This document shows, in pieces, positions 1 to 7,696 of a stretch of 49,374 bases of DNA. Both the position numbers and the translations under genes were made by a program. The stretch is from Oscillospiraceae bacterium. GTDB taxonomy: Bacteria > Bacillota > Clostridia > Oscillospirales > Oscillospiraceae. Each line of letters starts with the position of its first letter. The first letter of the stretch is position 1. The stretch lies in NCBI GenBank assembly GCA_031270395.1, contig JAISXU010000036.1, forward strand, positions 1 through 49,374. Reading direction: 5' to 3'. Below the pieces are notes generated by a model that was not told the origin of the DNA, ran no database searches, and saw nothing but the letters and a program-made list of their open reading frames with translations.

Positions 1-118
1 GTGCCGAATTAATAGCGCGCAAATGTTTCGGTTGCCGCCAAAGGCGGCGAGAAACATGCGCATATGAGCGAGAAAAGTCCCGAGCGGCTTTGCCGTAAGG
101 ATAAGACTTTTCGAGCGG
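1..118 (-). repeat. 138-bp three-hairpin element, copy 1 (cut by window edge)
   Basis: This is a near-identical copy of the element at 974-1111, 7524-7661 and 12540-12677; its first bases lie outside the window. It contains a GCCGCC/GGCGGC hairpin inside longer GTTTC/GAAAC arms and a CGGC-TTT-GCCG hairpin inside GAAAAGTC/GACTTTTC arms. The GAGCGG end lies nine bases from the yycI stop codon. Read in the direction of yycI transcription, the element forms the start of its 3' untranslated region. Confidence 0.9.
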
Positions 119-127
119 AGTAACACC

Positions 128-946
128 TCACGCGGCGCCGACGCGTTCCACCGATCCGAGGCCGGAATATACAAAAAACTCCCCCTGATCCGTGCTGACG
201 CGCCATCCGGGATCCAGCCTGCCGTCTCCCACCGCGCCCACGTTGAACTGGTAGCCGGACTCGACCCGCGTTATCCTTTCGCACGGTACTTCCCCATCCT
301 TCGCGTACGCCAGAAAAGACAGCAGCGCGTCCGCCACGCCGGAAATACTCTCGCCCGCCGCGTCGGGCGTCGCGTCCGCCCGACGCCCGGATACGCGTAC
401 AAGACTGCCGTTCTCATAGTCAAGCTGCACTGTACAGTTGAAGATCGGCGCCTCATCAAACGCGCATACGGCGGACACCGACGTCACGCCGCCCGAGTGT
501 GTGACGTCGGGCTCGTCTGTCCGCAAGCCCATATCCTTCAGCAGTCCGCTCGCGTGCGCCTCCGCGTTCTCCGCCGCGACGCCGCCGGGATACAGCTCGA
601 TCACAAACTCTCCCCTGCCGTTGAACGACGCGACGCCGCGCGGGCCGGAGTAGCGCGATATGCTTCCGCTCTCCGTTTTTTCAAAATCGCCCATCACGGC
701 CGCTACAGCCGCGTCCTCCGCCGCCGCGTCGCGGCTCGTTCCGCGCGCCTTGAGTCCGCCGTCGCCGCCCACGGCCTCCGGTTCCAACATGATACCATTA
801 TTACCCATTACCGCGCATATATTCTCGATGATCTCCCTGCGTACGGATATTTCGCCCGCCCTGCCCCATATGAAAAACACCAGCAGAAAGACGTTGATCA
901 TTGCCAGAGCCGCGATGACGAGATTTTTTATCTTTCCGGCGCTCAT
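128..946 (-). CDS. yycI: YycI-like regulator of the WalRK system
   Basis: The 272-residue protein has one N-terminal membrane anchor (about residues 8-28, AALAMINVFLLVFFIWG) and an extracytoplasmic remainder. A short cytoplasmic start, single TM and a C-terminal segment ending in PGWRVSTDQGEFFVYSG fit the YycI/YycH family. In Bacillota, YycH and YycI sit at the membrane and modulate the WalK sensor kinase. Assignment rests on this architecture and on the position as last gene of the nth-nudix-walR-walK-yycH-yycI series. Its ATG overlaps the yycH stop by four bases, which suggests translational coupling. Copies of the 138-bp element lie on both sides in the same orientation, so recombination between them would delete the gene. 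The paralogue YycH is the main alternative name. Confidence 0.75.
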   Translation of the reverse strand: MSAGKIKNLVIAALAMINVFLLVFFIWGRAGEISVRREIIENICAVMGNNGIMLEPEAVGGDGGLKARGTSRDAAAEDAAVAAVMGDFEKTESGSISRYSGPRGVASFNGRGEFVIELYPGGVAAENAEAHASGLLKDMGLRTDEPDVTHSGGVTSVSAVCAFDEAPIFNCTVQLDYENGSLVRVSGRRADATPDAAGESISGVADALLSFLAYAKDGEVPCERITRVESGYQFNVGAVGDGRLDPGWRVSTDQGEFFVYSGLGSVERVGAA

Positions 947-2415
947 ATCGCTCTTATTTCCCCATTCTCAATTAATAATTCGCACGATATGTCGTGCCGA
1001 ATTAATAGCGCGCATATGTTTCGGTTGCCGCCACAGGCGGCGAGAAACATGCGCATATGAGCGAGAAAAGTCCCGAGCGGCTTTGCCGTAAGGATAAGAC
1101 TTTTCGAGCGGATTATTAATAGTTCCGCCCATTCCGGAACCATTTCGCTCCCGCCCGTATCGGAATAACCCAGCGTGATCTCCTGCCCCGCCGCCGCGAG
1201 CGCCTGCCGCTCCGGCAGCAGCGCCGAGGTCTCGTCTGTCACCGTGAACCGCCGGAAGGTCAAAAGCATGGACGTTATCTCGCCGCCGCTCACCGTCACG
1301 CGCGCCGCGCTGCGCCCGCCGCTCAGATGCACCTCGCCGCCCGCCACGCCGTACTCAAACGACGCCGTGTACACTCCCGGTTCCGCCTGCGAGACCCCGG
1401 TCAGAACAATACCGGCGTCGCCGCATATCTTTCCCACCGTATTGACGGCAGCCGCGCGCGCGGCTGATACCGCCGCGTTGACCGACGTCAAAGCCGGCGC
1501 GGACGCGTCGTCCGCGCGTACGATCGCCGCTGTGCGCCTGTAGATCGCGTCGCCGCCCGTATCGATACTGAGCTTAAATGTGTTCGTCACAAAAACCATC
1601 GTGCCGTCCGGCTCCGTATAGCTCGATTTCAACTGATTGCCGACTCCCAGCCCGGACAATACCTCCCCGAGCTTCTCGCCGTCTGTCGTCGGGTTGGAAA
1701 TTTCCACAACGGGATGCGCCGTATCCGGCATCAGCACGGCGTACGGATCGCCCGCGTACTCGCCGTCCGTCTCAAAGGCGAACCGGACGCCGTTTCCGCC
1801 GTACAATCCGACCATCTGCGACTCCTCCCCGAGCGAGTCGGTATCCGCTCCGTAAAAAGCGCCTGTCCCGGATTCTTGAAACAGCAGCCTGACGCGCTCC
1901 CCGCCGAACACGACGCACAACCGGCGGGTGTTCAACCCGTCCGTTGACCCGCCGGCGGACACAGCCGCCCCAAACCATCCGCCGAGCAGCTCCACGCCAA
2001 CAGGCGCGGGATATGTATAGTAGATACACGGCTGCCCGAGCGCGTCGCGCCACTCCGTCTCGTCCGTCTCGGCAAAATCCGACGCCGATCCGAACGCCTC
2101 CCCCAGCACGCTGCTCGTTCTTCCGTACAGCAGTTCAAGCTGCGCCGTGTCGTATTTGACGCCGTATCGCTCGCCATATGCGTTAGTTATAACTATGCAC
2201 ATGGGACGCTCACCGACCACGGCCGTTTCGCTCACCGTCTCCCCCGCTCCGTCGTCCGTAAGTCCGCTCCGGAGCAAGCCGGAAAAAACACTGAAAAACG
2301 GGACGGACTCCCCGGCGTCCCCGAATATCTCGACATAGCTCCCAAGCGCCAGCGCGCTAACCGCGAGCAGCACAATAACCGCGCTCTTTACCGCTTCTGT
2401 GGCGCGCGCGTTCAT
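943..2415 (-). CDS. yycH: YycH-like WalK regulator with a repeat-encoded insertion
   Basis: The 490-residue protein has an N-terminal TM (about residues 9-27, AVKSAVIVLLAVSALALGSY) and a long extracytoplasmic region, as in YycH, which works with YycI to tune WalK. It starts 54 bases after the walK stop and ends by overlapping yycI. About 46-48 residues near the C-terminus, from roughly residue 433 to 480, are encoded by the 138-bp element. Without that element and one border duplication, the sequence reads ...VPEWAELLIENGEIRAI in frame. The insertion therefore lengthens the protein without a frameshift. Whether the longer tail is tolerated or harmful cannot be told from sequence. The function is inferred from architecture and context rather than from a strong motif. 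Confidence 0.75.
   Translation of the reverse strand: MNARATEAVKSAVIVLLAVSALALGSYVEIFGDAGESVPFFSVFSGLLRSGLTDDGAGETVSETAVVGERPMCIVITNAYGERYGVKYDTAQLELLYGRTSSVLGEAFGSASDFAETDETEWRDALGQPCIYYTYPAPVGVELLGGWFGAAVSAGGSTDGLNTRRLCVVFGGERVRLLFQESGTGAFYGADTDSLGEESQMVGLYGGNGVRFAFETDGEYAGDPYAVLMPDTAHPVVEISNPTTDGEKLGEVLSGLGVGNQLKSSYTEPDGTMVFVTNTFKLSIDTGGDAIYRRTAAIVRADDASAPALTSVNAAVSAARAAAVNTVGKICGDAGIVLTGVSQAEPGVYTASFEYGVAGGEVHLSGGRSAARVTVSGGEITSMLLTFRRFTVTDETSALLPERQALAAAGQEITLGYSDTGGSEMVPEWAELLIIRSKSLILTAKPLGTFLAHMRMFLAACGGNRNICALLIRHDISCELLIENGEIRAI
974..1111 (-). repeat. 138-bp three-hairpin element, copy 2, in frame inside yycH
   Basis: This full copy matches 7524-7661 and 12540-12677 almost throughout. 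Along the coding strand of yycH it has three stem-loops: GAAAAGTC/GACTTTTC arms around CGGC-AAA-GCCG, GTTTC/GAAAC arms around GCCGCC/GGCGGC, and a terminal palindrome with CACGA/TCGTG and AATTCG arms. TATTAAT occurs at both borders (left ACTATTAATAAT, right GAATTATTAATT), as expected for a short target duplication. The length, 138, is 46 codons, and the frame used by yycH has no stop. Confidence 0.92.
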
Positions 2416-2469
2416 TTCTCACGCCCCCGTTCAACCATAAAATACACTCTCCCCCGCGCCCCGCGGCAA

Positions 2470-3930
2470 CTAGACGGCGCCGCCCCGCGTTTTTCCGCTT
2501 ATCGGCAGACTAATTGTCACGGACGTGCCGACTCCCGGCGAGCTGTCTATATCTATCTTACCTCCGTGCCGCGCTATGATTTCGCGCGCGATTGACAGTC
2601 CGAGACCCGTGCCCCCCGACTCTCGCGTCCGCGCCTTATCCACGCGGTAGAACCTGTCGAACACGCGCAGCATGTCCTCGGGCGGTATGCCTATTCCCGT
2701 ATCCGAGACGCGCACCCAAACGCTGTCCCCGGAGACGCCGCCGGTGATGTCCACGCGTCCTCCCGCCGGCGTATATTTCACCGCGTTTGTCAGCACATTC
2801 ATAAACACCTGCTCGATGCGCGCGCGGTCGCCCCGGACAGTCGGAAGCTCCCGTTCCATCCCGATATTCATCTCGTGTCCGCGTTTGCGCGCGTCAAGCG
2901 CGATGGCCGTGTACACGTCCCGTATCGACCGCTCTATGGAAAACTCCTCGGATTTCAACTCCGCGCTGCCCGCGTCAAACCGCGAAAGCTCCAGCAGATC
3001 GCGTACGATGTTCGCCATCCTGTCGCTCTCGTTGAGTATGACGCGCAGAAACTCGCCGGCGGTCTCCTCCGGGATGTCCGCGTTCTCCGCAAGCGTTTCA
3101 GCGTATGTGCGTATACCCGTCAGCGGCGTGCGCAGCTCGTGCGACACGTTCGCGACAAATTCGCGTCTGAGCCGCTCCGCCTTCTTCAGTTCCTCAAGCG
3201 TGCTCTCGATCTGTGACGCCATCATGTTGAACGTCCGCGCGAGAGTGCCGATCTCATCATTCGACTCGACGCTTATCTCGCGGGAAAAATCGCCGCCCGC
3301 CATGGCCTCCGCCGCCTTTGTAATGCCCTGTATCGGCTGGAGCAGAGCCTTAGACAATATGAGACTGATAGCGGCGGAGATCACAAAGCCCACCGCGACG
3401 GCCTCGATTATCAGCCTGAATATCTCCGCGCTCTGATTCCTCGCGGTCTGTCTGTTGTCGTAGATGTAGACGACAAAACGCGCGCGCCCGTCCGCGGCGA
3501 TTATCGGCACGGCGACGTCCATATACTCCCGGCTGCCGCCGCTTCCGAAGGCCGTCTCACCCGTGAGCGCCCTGAGCACGTTGCGCGTGGCGGCCGGCGC
3601 GCGCGCCGCTTCGGGGTCTGAGCCGGCGAGAAAGGCGCCGGTTCCCCCGTCGAGTATGTAGTAGTTGCGCGTGCCTATGTCGATACCAAGAAGCCCGGCG
3701 TACACGTCGAGTATCTCGCGCATCCGATCGACCGCGTCCGGTTCCCCCGCCGCCTCGCGCAGAGCGTCCGTCATGTCCCTGTCGGAAAAGACGGCCTCCA
3801 TTCGCCTGTAAAACTCGTCGGTGTAGAAGTCGCTCACGCCGCGCGTAAGAAACACAAGCACAACAGTCATCAGCAGTATTATGAGCAGCACCATGATGAA
3901 TACGAGCTTTGCCCTCAGACTGACGCTCAT
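2470..3930 (-). CDS. walK: WalK-like sensor histidine kinase
   Basis: This 486-residue membrane kinase probably senses a cell-wall signal and phosphorylates the adjacent WalR. The visible order is TM1 (about 9-28), an extracytoplasmic sensor region (about 29-170), TM2 (about 172-192), HAMP (DEIGTLARTFNMM), a HisKA H-box with FVANVSHELRTPLTGI, and a HATPase with N-box NAVKYTP and G-boxes DTGIGIPP and [10 protein letters not shown]. Classical WalK has a PAS domain between HAMP and HisKA. Here the coiled coil after HAMP (IESTLEELKKAERLRREF) runs directly into HisKA, so that PAS is absent. The gene starts seven bases after walR. PhoR or ResE are alternative labels, but the walR/yycHI context favours WalK. 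Confidence 0.85.
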   Translation of the reverse strand: MSVSLRAKLVFIMVLLIILLMTVVLVFLTRGVSDFYTDEFYRRMEAVFSDRDMTDALREAAGEPDAVDRMREILDVYAGLLGIDIGTRNYYILDGGTGAFLAGSDPEAARAPAATRNVLRALTGETAFGSGGSREYMDVAVPIIAADGRARFVVYIYDNRQTARNQSAEIFRLIIEAVAVGFVISAAISLILSKALLQPIQGITKAAEAMAGGDFSREISVESNDEIGTLARTFNMMASQIESTLEELKKAERLRREFVANVSHELRTPLTGIRTYAETLAENADIPEETAGEFLRVILNESDRMANIVRDLLELSRFDAGSAELKSEEFSIERSIRDVYTAIALDARKRGHEMNIGMERELPTVRGDRARIEQVFMNVLTNAVKYTPAGGRVDITGGVSGDSVWVRVSDTGIGIPPEDMLRVFDRFYRVDKARTRESGGTGLGLSIAREIIARHGGKIDIDSSPGVGTSVTISLPISGKTRGGAV

Positions 3931-3937
3931 GTGGAAC

Positions 3938-4621
3938 TCACGGCCCTTCGTAGTAGTAACCGGCGCCGCGCTTCGTCATTATGTACTTAGGCTGTCCGCC
4001 GTCCTCTTCTATCTTTTCGCGCAGACGCCGCACGGCGACGTCCACCGCCCGCACGTCTCCGACGAAGCCGCTGTACCGCCAGACCTCGCGCATGAGGTCC
4101 TCACGCGAAAAAACCTTGCCGGGCGAGGCGGACATAAAGCTCAGCAATTCAAACTCGCGCTGCGTCAGCTCGGCGCTCCGCCCGCCGATAAACGCGTCGC
4201 AGCGCTCCCCGTCTATCACGAGCCCTTCCGCGTGCGTGACGACGCGTTCGGCGGGTCTGCGCGTATTCGCTTTTACGCGCGCCAACACCTCCCTGATAGA
4301 AAAGGGCTTCGTCACATAGTCGTCGGCGCCGAGCTCAAGTCCGAACACCTTGTCCGTCTCCTCCTCGCGCGCCGTCAGCATGATTATGGGCGTCAAGTTA
4401 TCCTCCGCGCGGATCCTGCGGCATACCTCAAAACCGTCGAGCAGCGGCAGCATGACGTCGAGCAGCATCAGATCCGGGCGCGACTCCCTGAAAAGCCGCA
4501 GCGCGGACTCGCCGTCGTACGCCGACAATATCTCATAGCCCTCTTTTTTCAGATTAAAACTGAGAATGTCCACTATGTTCTTCTCGTCGTCTACGATGAG
4601 TATGTTCTTACCCACGCGCAA
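3938..4621 (-). CDS. walR: WalR-like OmpR-family response regulator
   Basis: The 227-residue DNA-binding regulator has an N-terminal receiver domain starting KNILIVDDEKNIVDIL, with phospho-acceptor Asp in LMLLDVMLPLLDG, Thr in MLTAREE and Lys in DDYVTKPF. The C-terminal OmpR winged helix contains LTQREFELLSFM and WRYSGFVGDVRAVDVAVRRLREKIE. The receiver start closely resembles WalR/YycF. In related bacteria WalR controls peptidoglycan hydrolases and wall turnover. Its ATG lies 14 bases inside the end of the upstream NUDIX gene, so the two are probably translated in series. Confidence 0.88.
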   Translation of the reverse strand: MRVGKNILIVDDEKNIVDILSFNLKKEGYEILSAYDGESALRLFRESRPDLMLLDVMLPLLDGFEVCRRIRAEDNLTPIIMLTAREEETDKVFGLELGADDYVTKPFSIREVLARVKANTRRPAERVVTHAEGLVIDGERCDAFIGGRSAELTQREFELLSFMSASPGKVFSREDLMREVWRYSGFVGDVRAVDVAVRRLREKIEEDGGQPKYIMTKRGAGYYYEGP

Positions 4622-5186
4622 CCCTCCCGCCGTCCTGTCCCCTGAGCTCGTCAGGCATTATGCACAGTATCGCCTTGAACACGCCGGCGATCGTCTTGGC
4701 GTCGGTTATCGCGCTTGACTTGATCATATCCAAAACCTTTTCGGGCCTCATCGCTTTCACAGTCAAAAACTCGTCCTCGTCCGGGTGCGCCTCGCCGCGT
4801 CTCAGTCCGAAAGCGACATACATGTGCAGGGCCTCCTCGCAAAAGCCGGGCGACGGATATATAACGCCGAGATACATGAGGTGCTTCGCCCTATATCCCG
4901 TCTCCTCGGACAGCTCGCGGCGCGCCGCCTTTCTGTGCCCCTCACCCGGTTCGAGTCTGCCCGCCGGCAGCTCCAGCATCTCCTCGCCTATCGGATAGCG
5001 GTACTGCTTCACCATCAGAATCCTCCCGGCGTCCGTAAAGGGCACGATCACAACTCCCCCGTTGTGCTCCACGACCTCCCGTGTGACACGTTTGCCGTTG
5101 TGCAGCACCGCCTCGTCGCGCCTGACGCTGAAAACCTTGCCCGTAAACATCGTCTCGCCCGAGACGCGCTTTTCCGTGTAGCTCAT
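4608..5186 (-). CDS. NUDIX hydrolase, probable ADP-ribose pyrophosphatase
   Basis: This protein of 192 residues probably hydrolyses ADP-ribose to AMP and ribose 5-phosphate in the cytoplasm. The Nudix box is complete: GRLEPGEGHRKAARRELSEETGY matches GX5EX7REUXEEXGU. The downstream YPSPGFCEEALHMYVA segment is typical of ADP-ribose pyrophosphatases of the NudF/YqkG type. The ATG at 5186 is preferred because a GGAAG-like ribosome binding site lies about ten bases upstream. An ATG six codons earlier, at 5204, has none. The gene follows nth by 20 bases and overlaps walR by 14, so it appears to be part of the same transcript. Confidence 0.88.
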   Translation of the reverse strand: MSYTEKRVSGETMFTGKVFSVRRDEAVLHNGKRVTREVVEHNGGVVIVPFTDAGRILMVKQYRYPIGEEMLELPAGRLEPGEGHRKAARRELSEETGYRAKHLMYLGVIYPSPGFCEEALHMYVAFGLRRGEAHPDEDEFLTVKAMRPEKVLDMIKSSAITDAKTIAGVFKAILCIMPDELRGQDGGRVARG

Positions 5187-5206
5187 GTGAGTCTCACTTC
5201 CCATAA

Positions 5207-5863
5207 TCAAAAATTTACAGCGCCGTCCGCACCGGCGGCAAACGCGCACAGCTCCGATATCACACATTCGCCGCAGCGCGGCGCGCGCGCCGTGCATACG
5301 GCGCGTCCGTGCAGCACGAGCATGTGACAGAAGGCGTTTGATTTTTCGGGCGGGAGTATCGCCCTCAGCCGCGTCTCGATTTTTTCCGGCTGCCGCGTAT
5401 CGACAAGTCCGAGCCTGTTTGAAAGCCTTATGCAGTGCGTGTCCACCACTACGGCGGAGGGCGCCATGAAGATATCTCCGAGTATGAGGTTTGCCGTCTT
5501 GCGTCCGACGCCCGGAAGTCTCAGCAGCTCCTCCATCGTGCCCGGGACGCGCCCGCCGAATTCGGACAGTAGCATTTTGGAGCACTCCACTATATCTCTG
5601 GCCTTGCCCCGGAAAAACCCGCACGAGCGTATGTAGCCCTCGACCTCGGCGGCGTCCGCCCCGGCAAACGCTTCAAGCGTCGGGAACCGCGCAAACAGCG
5701 CCGGCGTCACGCGGTTGACGCGCTCGTCCGTACACTGCGCCGCGAGCCGCACAGAGAAAAGAAGCTCGTAATCCTTGTCATACTCCAGCGAGCAAGCGGC
5801 CTCCGGGTAGACCGTTTCGAGTCCGCGTATGATCCCTGAAACGTCCGTATCGGTTCCGCTCAT
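5207..5863 (-). CDS. nth: Endonuclease III (DNA glycosylase/AP lyase)
   Basis: The 218-residue base-excision repair enzyme removes oxidised pyrimidines and cleaves at abasic sites. All signature parts are visible: helix-hairpin-helix LLRLPGVGRKTANLILG with the catalytic Lys, catalytic Asp in VVVDTHCIRLSNRLGL, and a C-terminal [4Fe-4S] cluster with Cys-X6-Cys-X2-Cys-X5-Cys (CTARAPRCGECVISELC). Length is normal for the family. The ATG has a GAGGGGAT ribosome binding site at seven bases. It is the first gene after the promoter at 5902-5930 and so heads the probable operon containing walRK. Confidence 0.96.
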   Translation of the reverse strand: MSGTDTDVSGIIRGLETVYPEAACSLEYDKDYELLFSVRLAAQCTDERVNRVTPALFARFPTLEAFAGADAAEVEGYIRSCGFFRGKARDIVECSKMLLSEFGGRVPGTMEELLRLPGVGRKTANLILGDIFMAPSAVVVDTHCIRLSNRLGLVDTRQPEKIETRLRAILPPEKSNAFCHMLVLHGRAVCTARAPRCGECVISELCAFAAGADGAVNF

Positions 5864-5901
5864 CTTGTAATCCCCTCAAAGCTCTCTCATTTATTTGCCC
5901 A

Positions 5902-5930
5902 AGTATATCACTATTCGCCAAAAATGACAA
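5902..5930 (-). promoter_or_regulatory. Sigma-A-type promoter for the nth-walRK operon
   Basis: On the minus strand TTGTCA (5930-5925) and TATACT (5907-5902) are separated by exactly 17 bases, close to the housekeeping consensus. The nth start lies about 40 bases downstream. The -35 box overlaps one arm of the dyad at 5929-5956. Confidence 0.75.
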
Positions 5931-5956
5931 TTGCGCCGCAATGCAGCGGCGCAATT
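5929..5956. promoter_or_regulatory. GC-rich dyad overlapping the -35 box of nth
   Basis: Perfect 11-base arms AATTGCGCCGC and GCGGCGCAATT surround a six-base loop. Read on the plus strand it is followed by only four T. Because it lies between divergent promoters and touches the nth -35 box, it could be an operator; a weak terminator for upstream-directed RNA is the alternative. The rest of 5957-6160 shows no gene I can support; an in-frame extension of the next gene across it is rejected. Confidence 0.45.
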
Positions 5957-6164
5957 TTGGGGAGCACGTTCCTCTTGGCGCTATTGACGGCGGTTTGTGT
6001 TGAGGCAAAAGCAGGGGGGCGTATGTGCCCGCTGTCGATTGCCGTCCCCGTCGTCAAAGCCAATTGCGGTGGCGGGGGATTCGCATTTTTGTTTTGCCCT
6101 GCGGTCATGCGTCGCCTCTACGGGACGGGGAAACGCAAGCAGAAAATTCACCCCCAAAAAACAC

Positions 6165-6193
6165 TTGACAACCGTGTTTTGCGCCGCTATAAT
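6165..6193 (+). promoter_or_regulatory. Consensus sigma-A promoter for the NifB-like gene
   Basis: TTGACA at 6165-6170 and TATAAT at 6188-6193 are separated by 17 bases, a perfect match to consensus. The first gene downstream starts at 6323, giving a leader of about 120 bases that holds an imperfect dyad. Confidence 0.85.
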
Positions 6194-6196
6194 AAT

Positions 6197-6239
6197 GCTG
6201 TAATTCTTATATGTTTATTTCGCACATATGTATTACAGC
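6197..6239. promoter_or_regulatory. Imperfect dyad at the transcription start of the NifB-like gene
   Basis: GCTGTAAT at 6197-6204 and ATTACAGC at 6232-6239 form perfect eight-base outer arms. ATATG/CATAT forms inner partial symmetry. The dyad begins a few bases after the -10 box, where a repressor would block initiation. It could also be a 5' hairpin in the RNA. Confidence 0.45.
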
Positions 6240-6322
6240 ACGTTTGGTACATTACGGCGGGATTCGGGGCGCGTCGGCCTCGGGTACTGTCGGCGGTTTT
6301 TGGGAAAGAAGGTCGTTTCAAT

Positions 6323-7516
6323 ATGAAGCTCGCTCTTTGCACCTCCGACGGCGTGAGCGTCGATACTCACTTCGGCAAGGCGGATAGTTTTCTGATAGCG
6401 GACGTCAGCGCGGACGGATACCGGATACTGCAGACGCGCCAGCTCGCGCCCGGCTGCAACGACTGCGGCAATCACAACACTGACGCGATGGGCGAGGTCA
6501 TATCGTCCATATCCGACTGCGGCGTCGTGGTGACTGCTCAGGCGGGGCCTCACGCGCAGCGCCAGCTTGCCGCCGCGGGCATAACATGTCTTGAATTTTC
6601 CGGGGATGTCGATGAAGCGCTGGGGAAATACAGGGCGTTTCTTGCGCGCGGAAAACGCGCGGCGCCCGTCCCGGCGCGCGAGAAGCGCCGCGACCTCGCG
6701 GCGGAGCACCCCTGCTTTGCAATGGGCCGCCCAAACAGCAAGGGCAGGATACATCTGCCCGTCGCGCAGACGTGCAATATTGCCTGCCGCTTTTGCTCGC
6801 GCGCGCAAAACAACGAGACCGAGAATCGCCCCGGCGTATCCCGCACGCTGCTCGCGCCCGCCGAGGCGCCCGCTCTCATACACCGCGCGCTGCAGTTGTG
6901 CCCGGAGATCACGGTCGTCGGCATAGCGGGCCCCGGAGACGCGCTCGCCTCTCCGGAGGCGCTCGAGACGCTGCGGCTCGTACACGAGGCGTTCCCGGAG
7001 CTTATTAAATGCGTGAGCACAAACGGGCTCGCGCTCCCGGGACGGGCGCGCGAGCTCGCGGAAGCGGGCGTCGGCGCGCTCACCGTCACGGTGAACGCCG
7101 TTGACCCCGAAATATTGGAACAGCTTGTCGACTGCCGCGACCACCGGGAGCTCATTCGAAACCAACTCGCCGGTATACGCGAGGCCGCCGGCCTCAATAT
7201 ACGCGTAAAGGTAAACACCGTGCTCGTTCCGGAGATAAACGGCGCGCACATCGCCGATATTTCACGGGAGGTGAAAGCGGCGGGTGCCGACATGCAGAAC
7301 ATCCTGCCGCTCATCCCGAACAACAAGCTCGCCCACATACCGGCGCCGTCATGCGAACAGATCGAGGACGCGCGCCGCGCGGCCGCCGCATATCTGACGC
7401 AATTCCGCCACTGCGCGCACTGCCGGGCCGACGCCGTGGGCGTACCCGGCCAGTCGGACTTTGCGTCCGAGCTCTACGGATCGCTGCGGATTGTGGAGAC
7501 ATTCTCGCACGGGTGA
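6323..7516 (+). CDS. NifB-like radical SAM protein with an N-terminal NifX-type domain
   Basis: The 397-residue protein joins an N-terminal dinitrogenase-cofactor (NifX/NafY-like) domain, about residues 1-110 (MKLALCTSDGVSVDTHFGKADSF), to a radical SAM core. The core begins at HPCF and carries CNIACRFC (CX3CX2C) for the SAM-binding cluster. NifB hallmarks follow: GRIHLPVAQTCN, ENRPGVSRTLLAP, VVGIAGPGDALASPE, a TNGLALP segment and a C-terminal CAHCRADAVGVPG. In NifB of diazotrophs the NifX domain is C-terminal; here the order is reversed. No other nif genes are in the window. The ATG at 6323 has GAAGG upstream and follows a consensus promoter. It may make or handle an iron-sulfur cluster; nitrogen fixation is not supported. 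Confidence 0.85.
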   Translation: MKLALCTSDGVSVDTHFGKADSFLIADVSADGYRILQTRQLAPGCNDCGNHNTDAMGEVISSISDCGVVVTAQAGPHAQRQLAAAGITCLEFSGDVDEALGKYRAFLARGKRAAPVPAREKRRDLAAEHPCFAMGRPNSKGRIHLPVAQTCNIACRFCSRAQNNETENRPGVSRTLLAPAEAPALIHRALQLCPEITVVGIAGPGDALASPEALETLRLVHEAFPELIKCVSTNGLALPGRARELAEAGVGALTVTVNAVDPEILEQLVDCRDHRELIRNQLAGIREAAGLNIRVKVNTVLVPEINGAHIADISREVKAAGADMQNILPLIPNNKLAHIPAPSCEQIEDARRAAAAYLTQFRHCAHCRADAVGVPGQSDFASELYGSLRIVETFSHG

Positions 7517-7523
7517 CGGTAAT

Positions 7524-7661
7524 CCGCTCGAAAAGTCATATCCTTACGGCAAAGCCGCTCGGGACTTTTCTCGCTCAAAAGCGCATGTTTCTCGCCGCCT
7601 ATGGCGGCAACCGAAACATATGCGCGCTATTAATTCGGCACGACATATCGTGCGAATTAAT
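7524..7661 (+). repeat. 138-bp three-hairpin element, copy 3
   Basis: This full copy has the opposite genomic orientation to copies 1, 2 and 4. It begins eight bases after the stop of the plus-strand NifB-like gene, so its orientation relative to the preceding gene is the same as in the others. It also lies between the convergent ends of this gene and the hybrid kinase. No typical terminator T-run follows it. Confidence 0.92.
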
Positions 7662-7696
7662 ATTCCGCCCGAAATACGGTTTTCCCGGGCGCGTCC

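Noticed and set aside
128-946. yycI as cargo of a composite transposon between repeat copies 1 and 2
   Set aside because: The repeats carry no transposase, and yycI is in its normal operon position.
5960-6160. A lysine-type riboswitch on the minus strand, suggested by GTAGAGGCG
   Set aside because: The other conserved parts of that riboswitch are missing and nth is not a typical target.
5924-6322. A 133-codon N-terminal extension of the NifB-like gene
   Set aside because: A consensus promoter lies inside it, it has no ribosome site and its sequence does not resemble protein.
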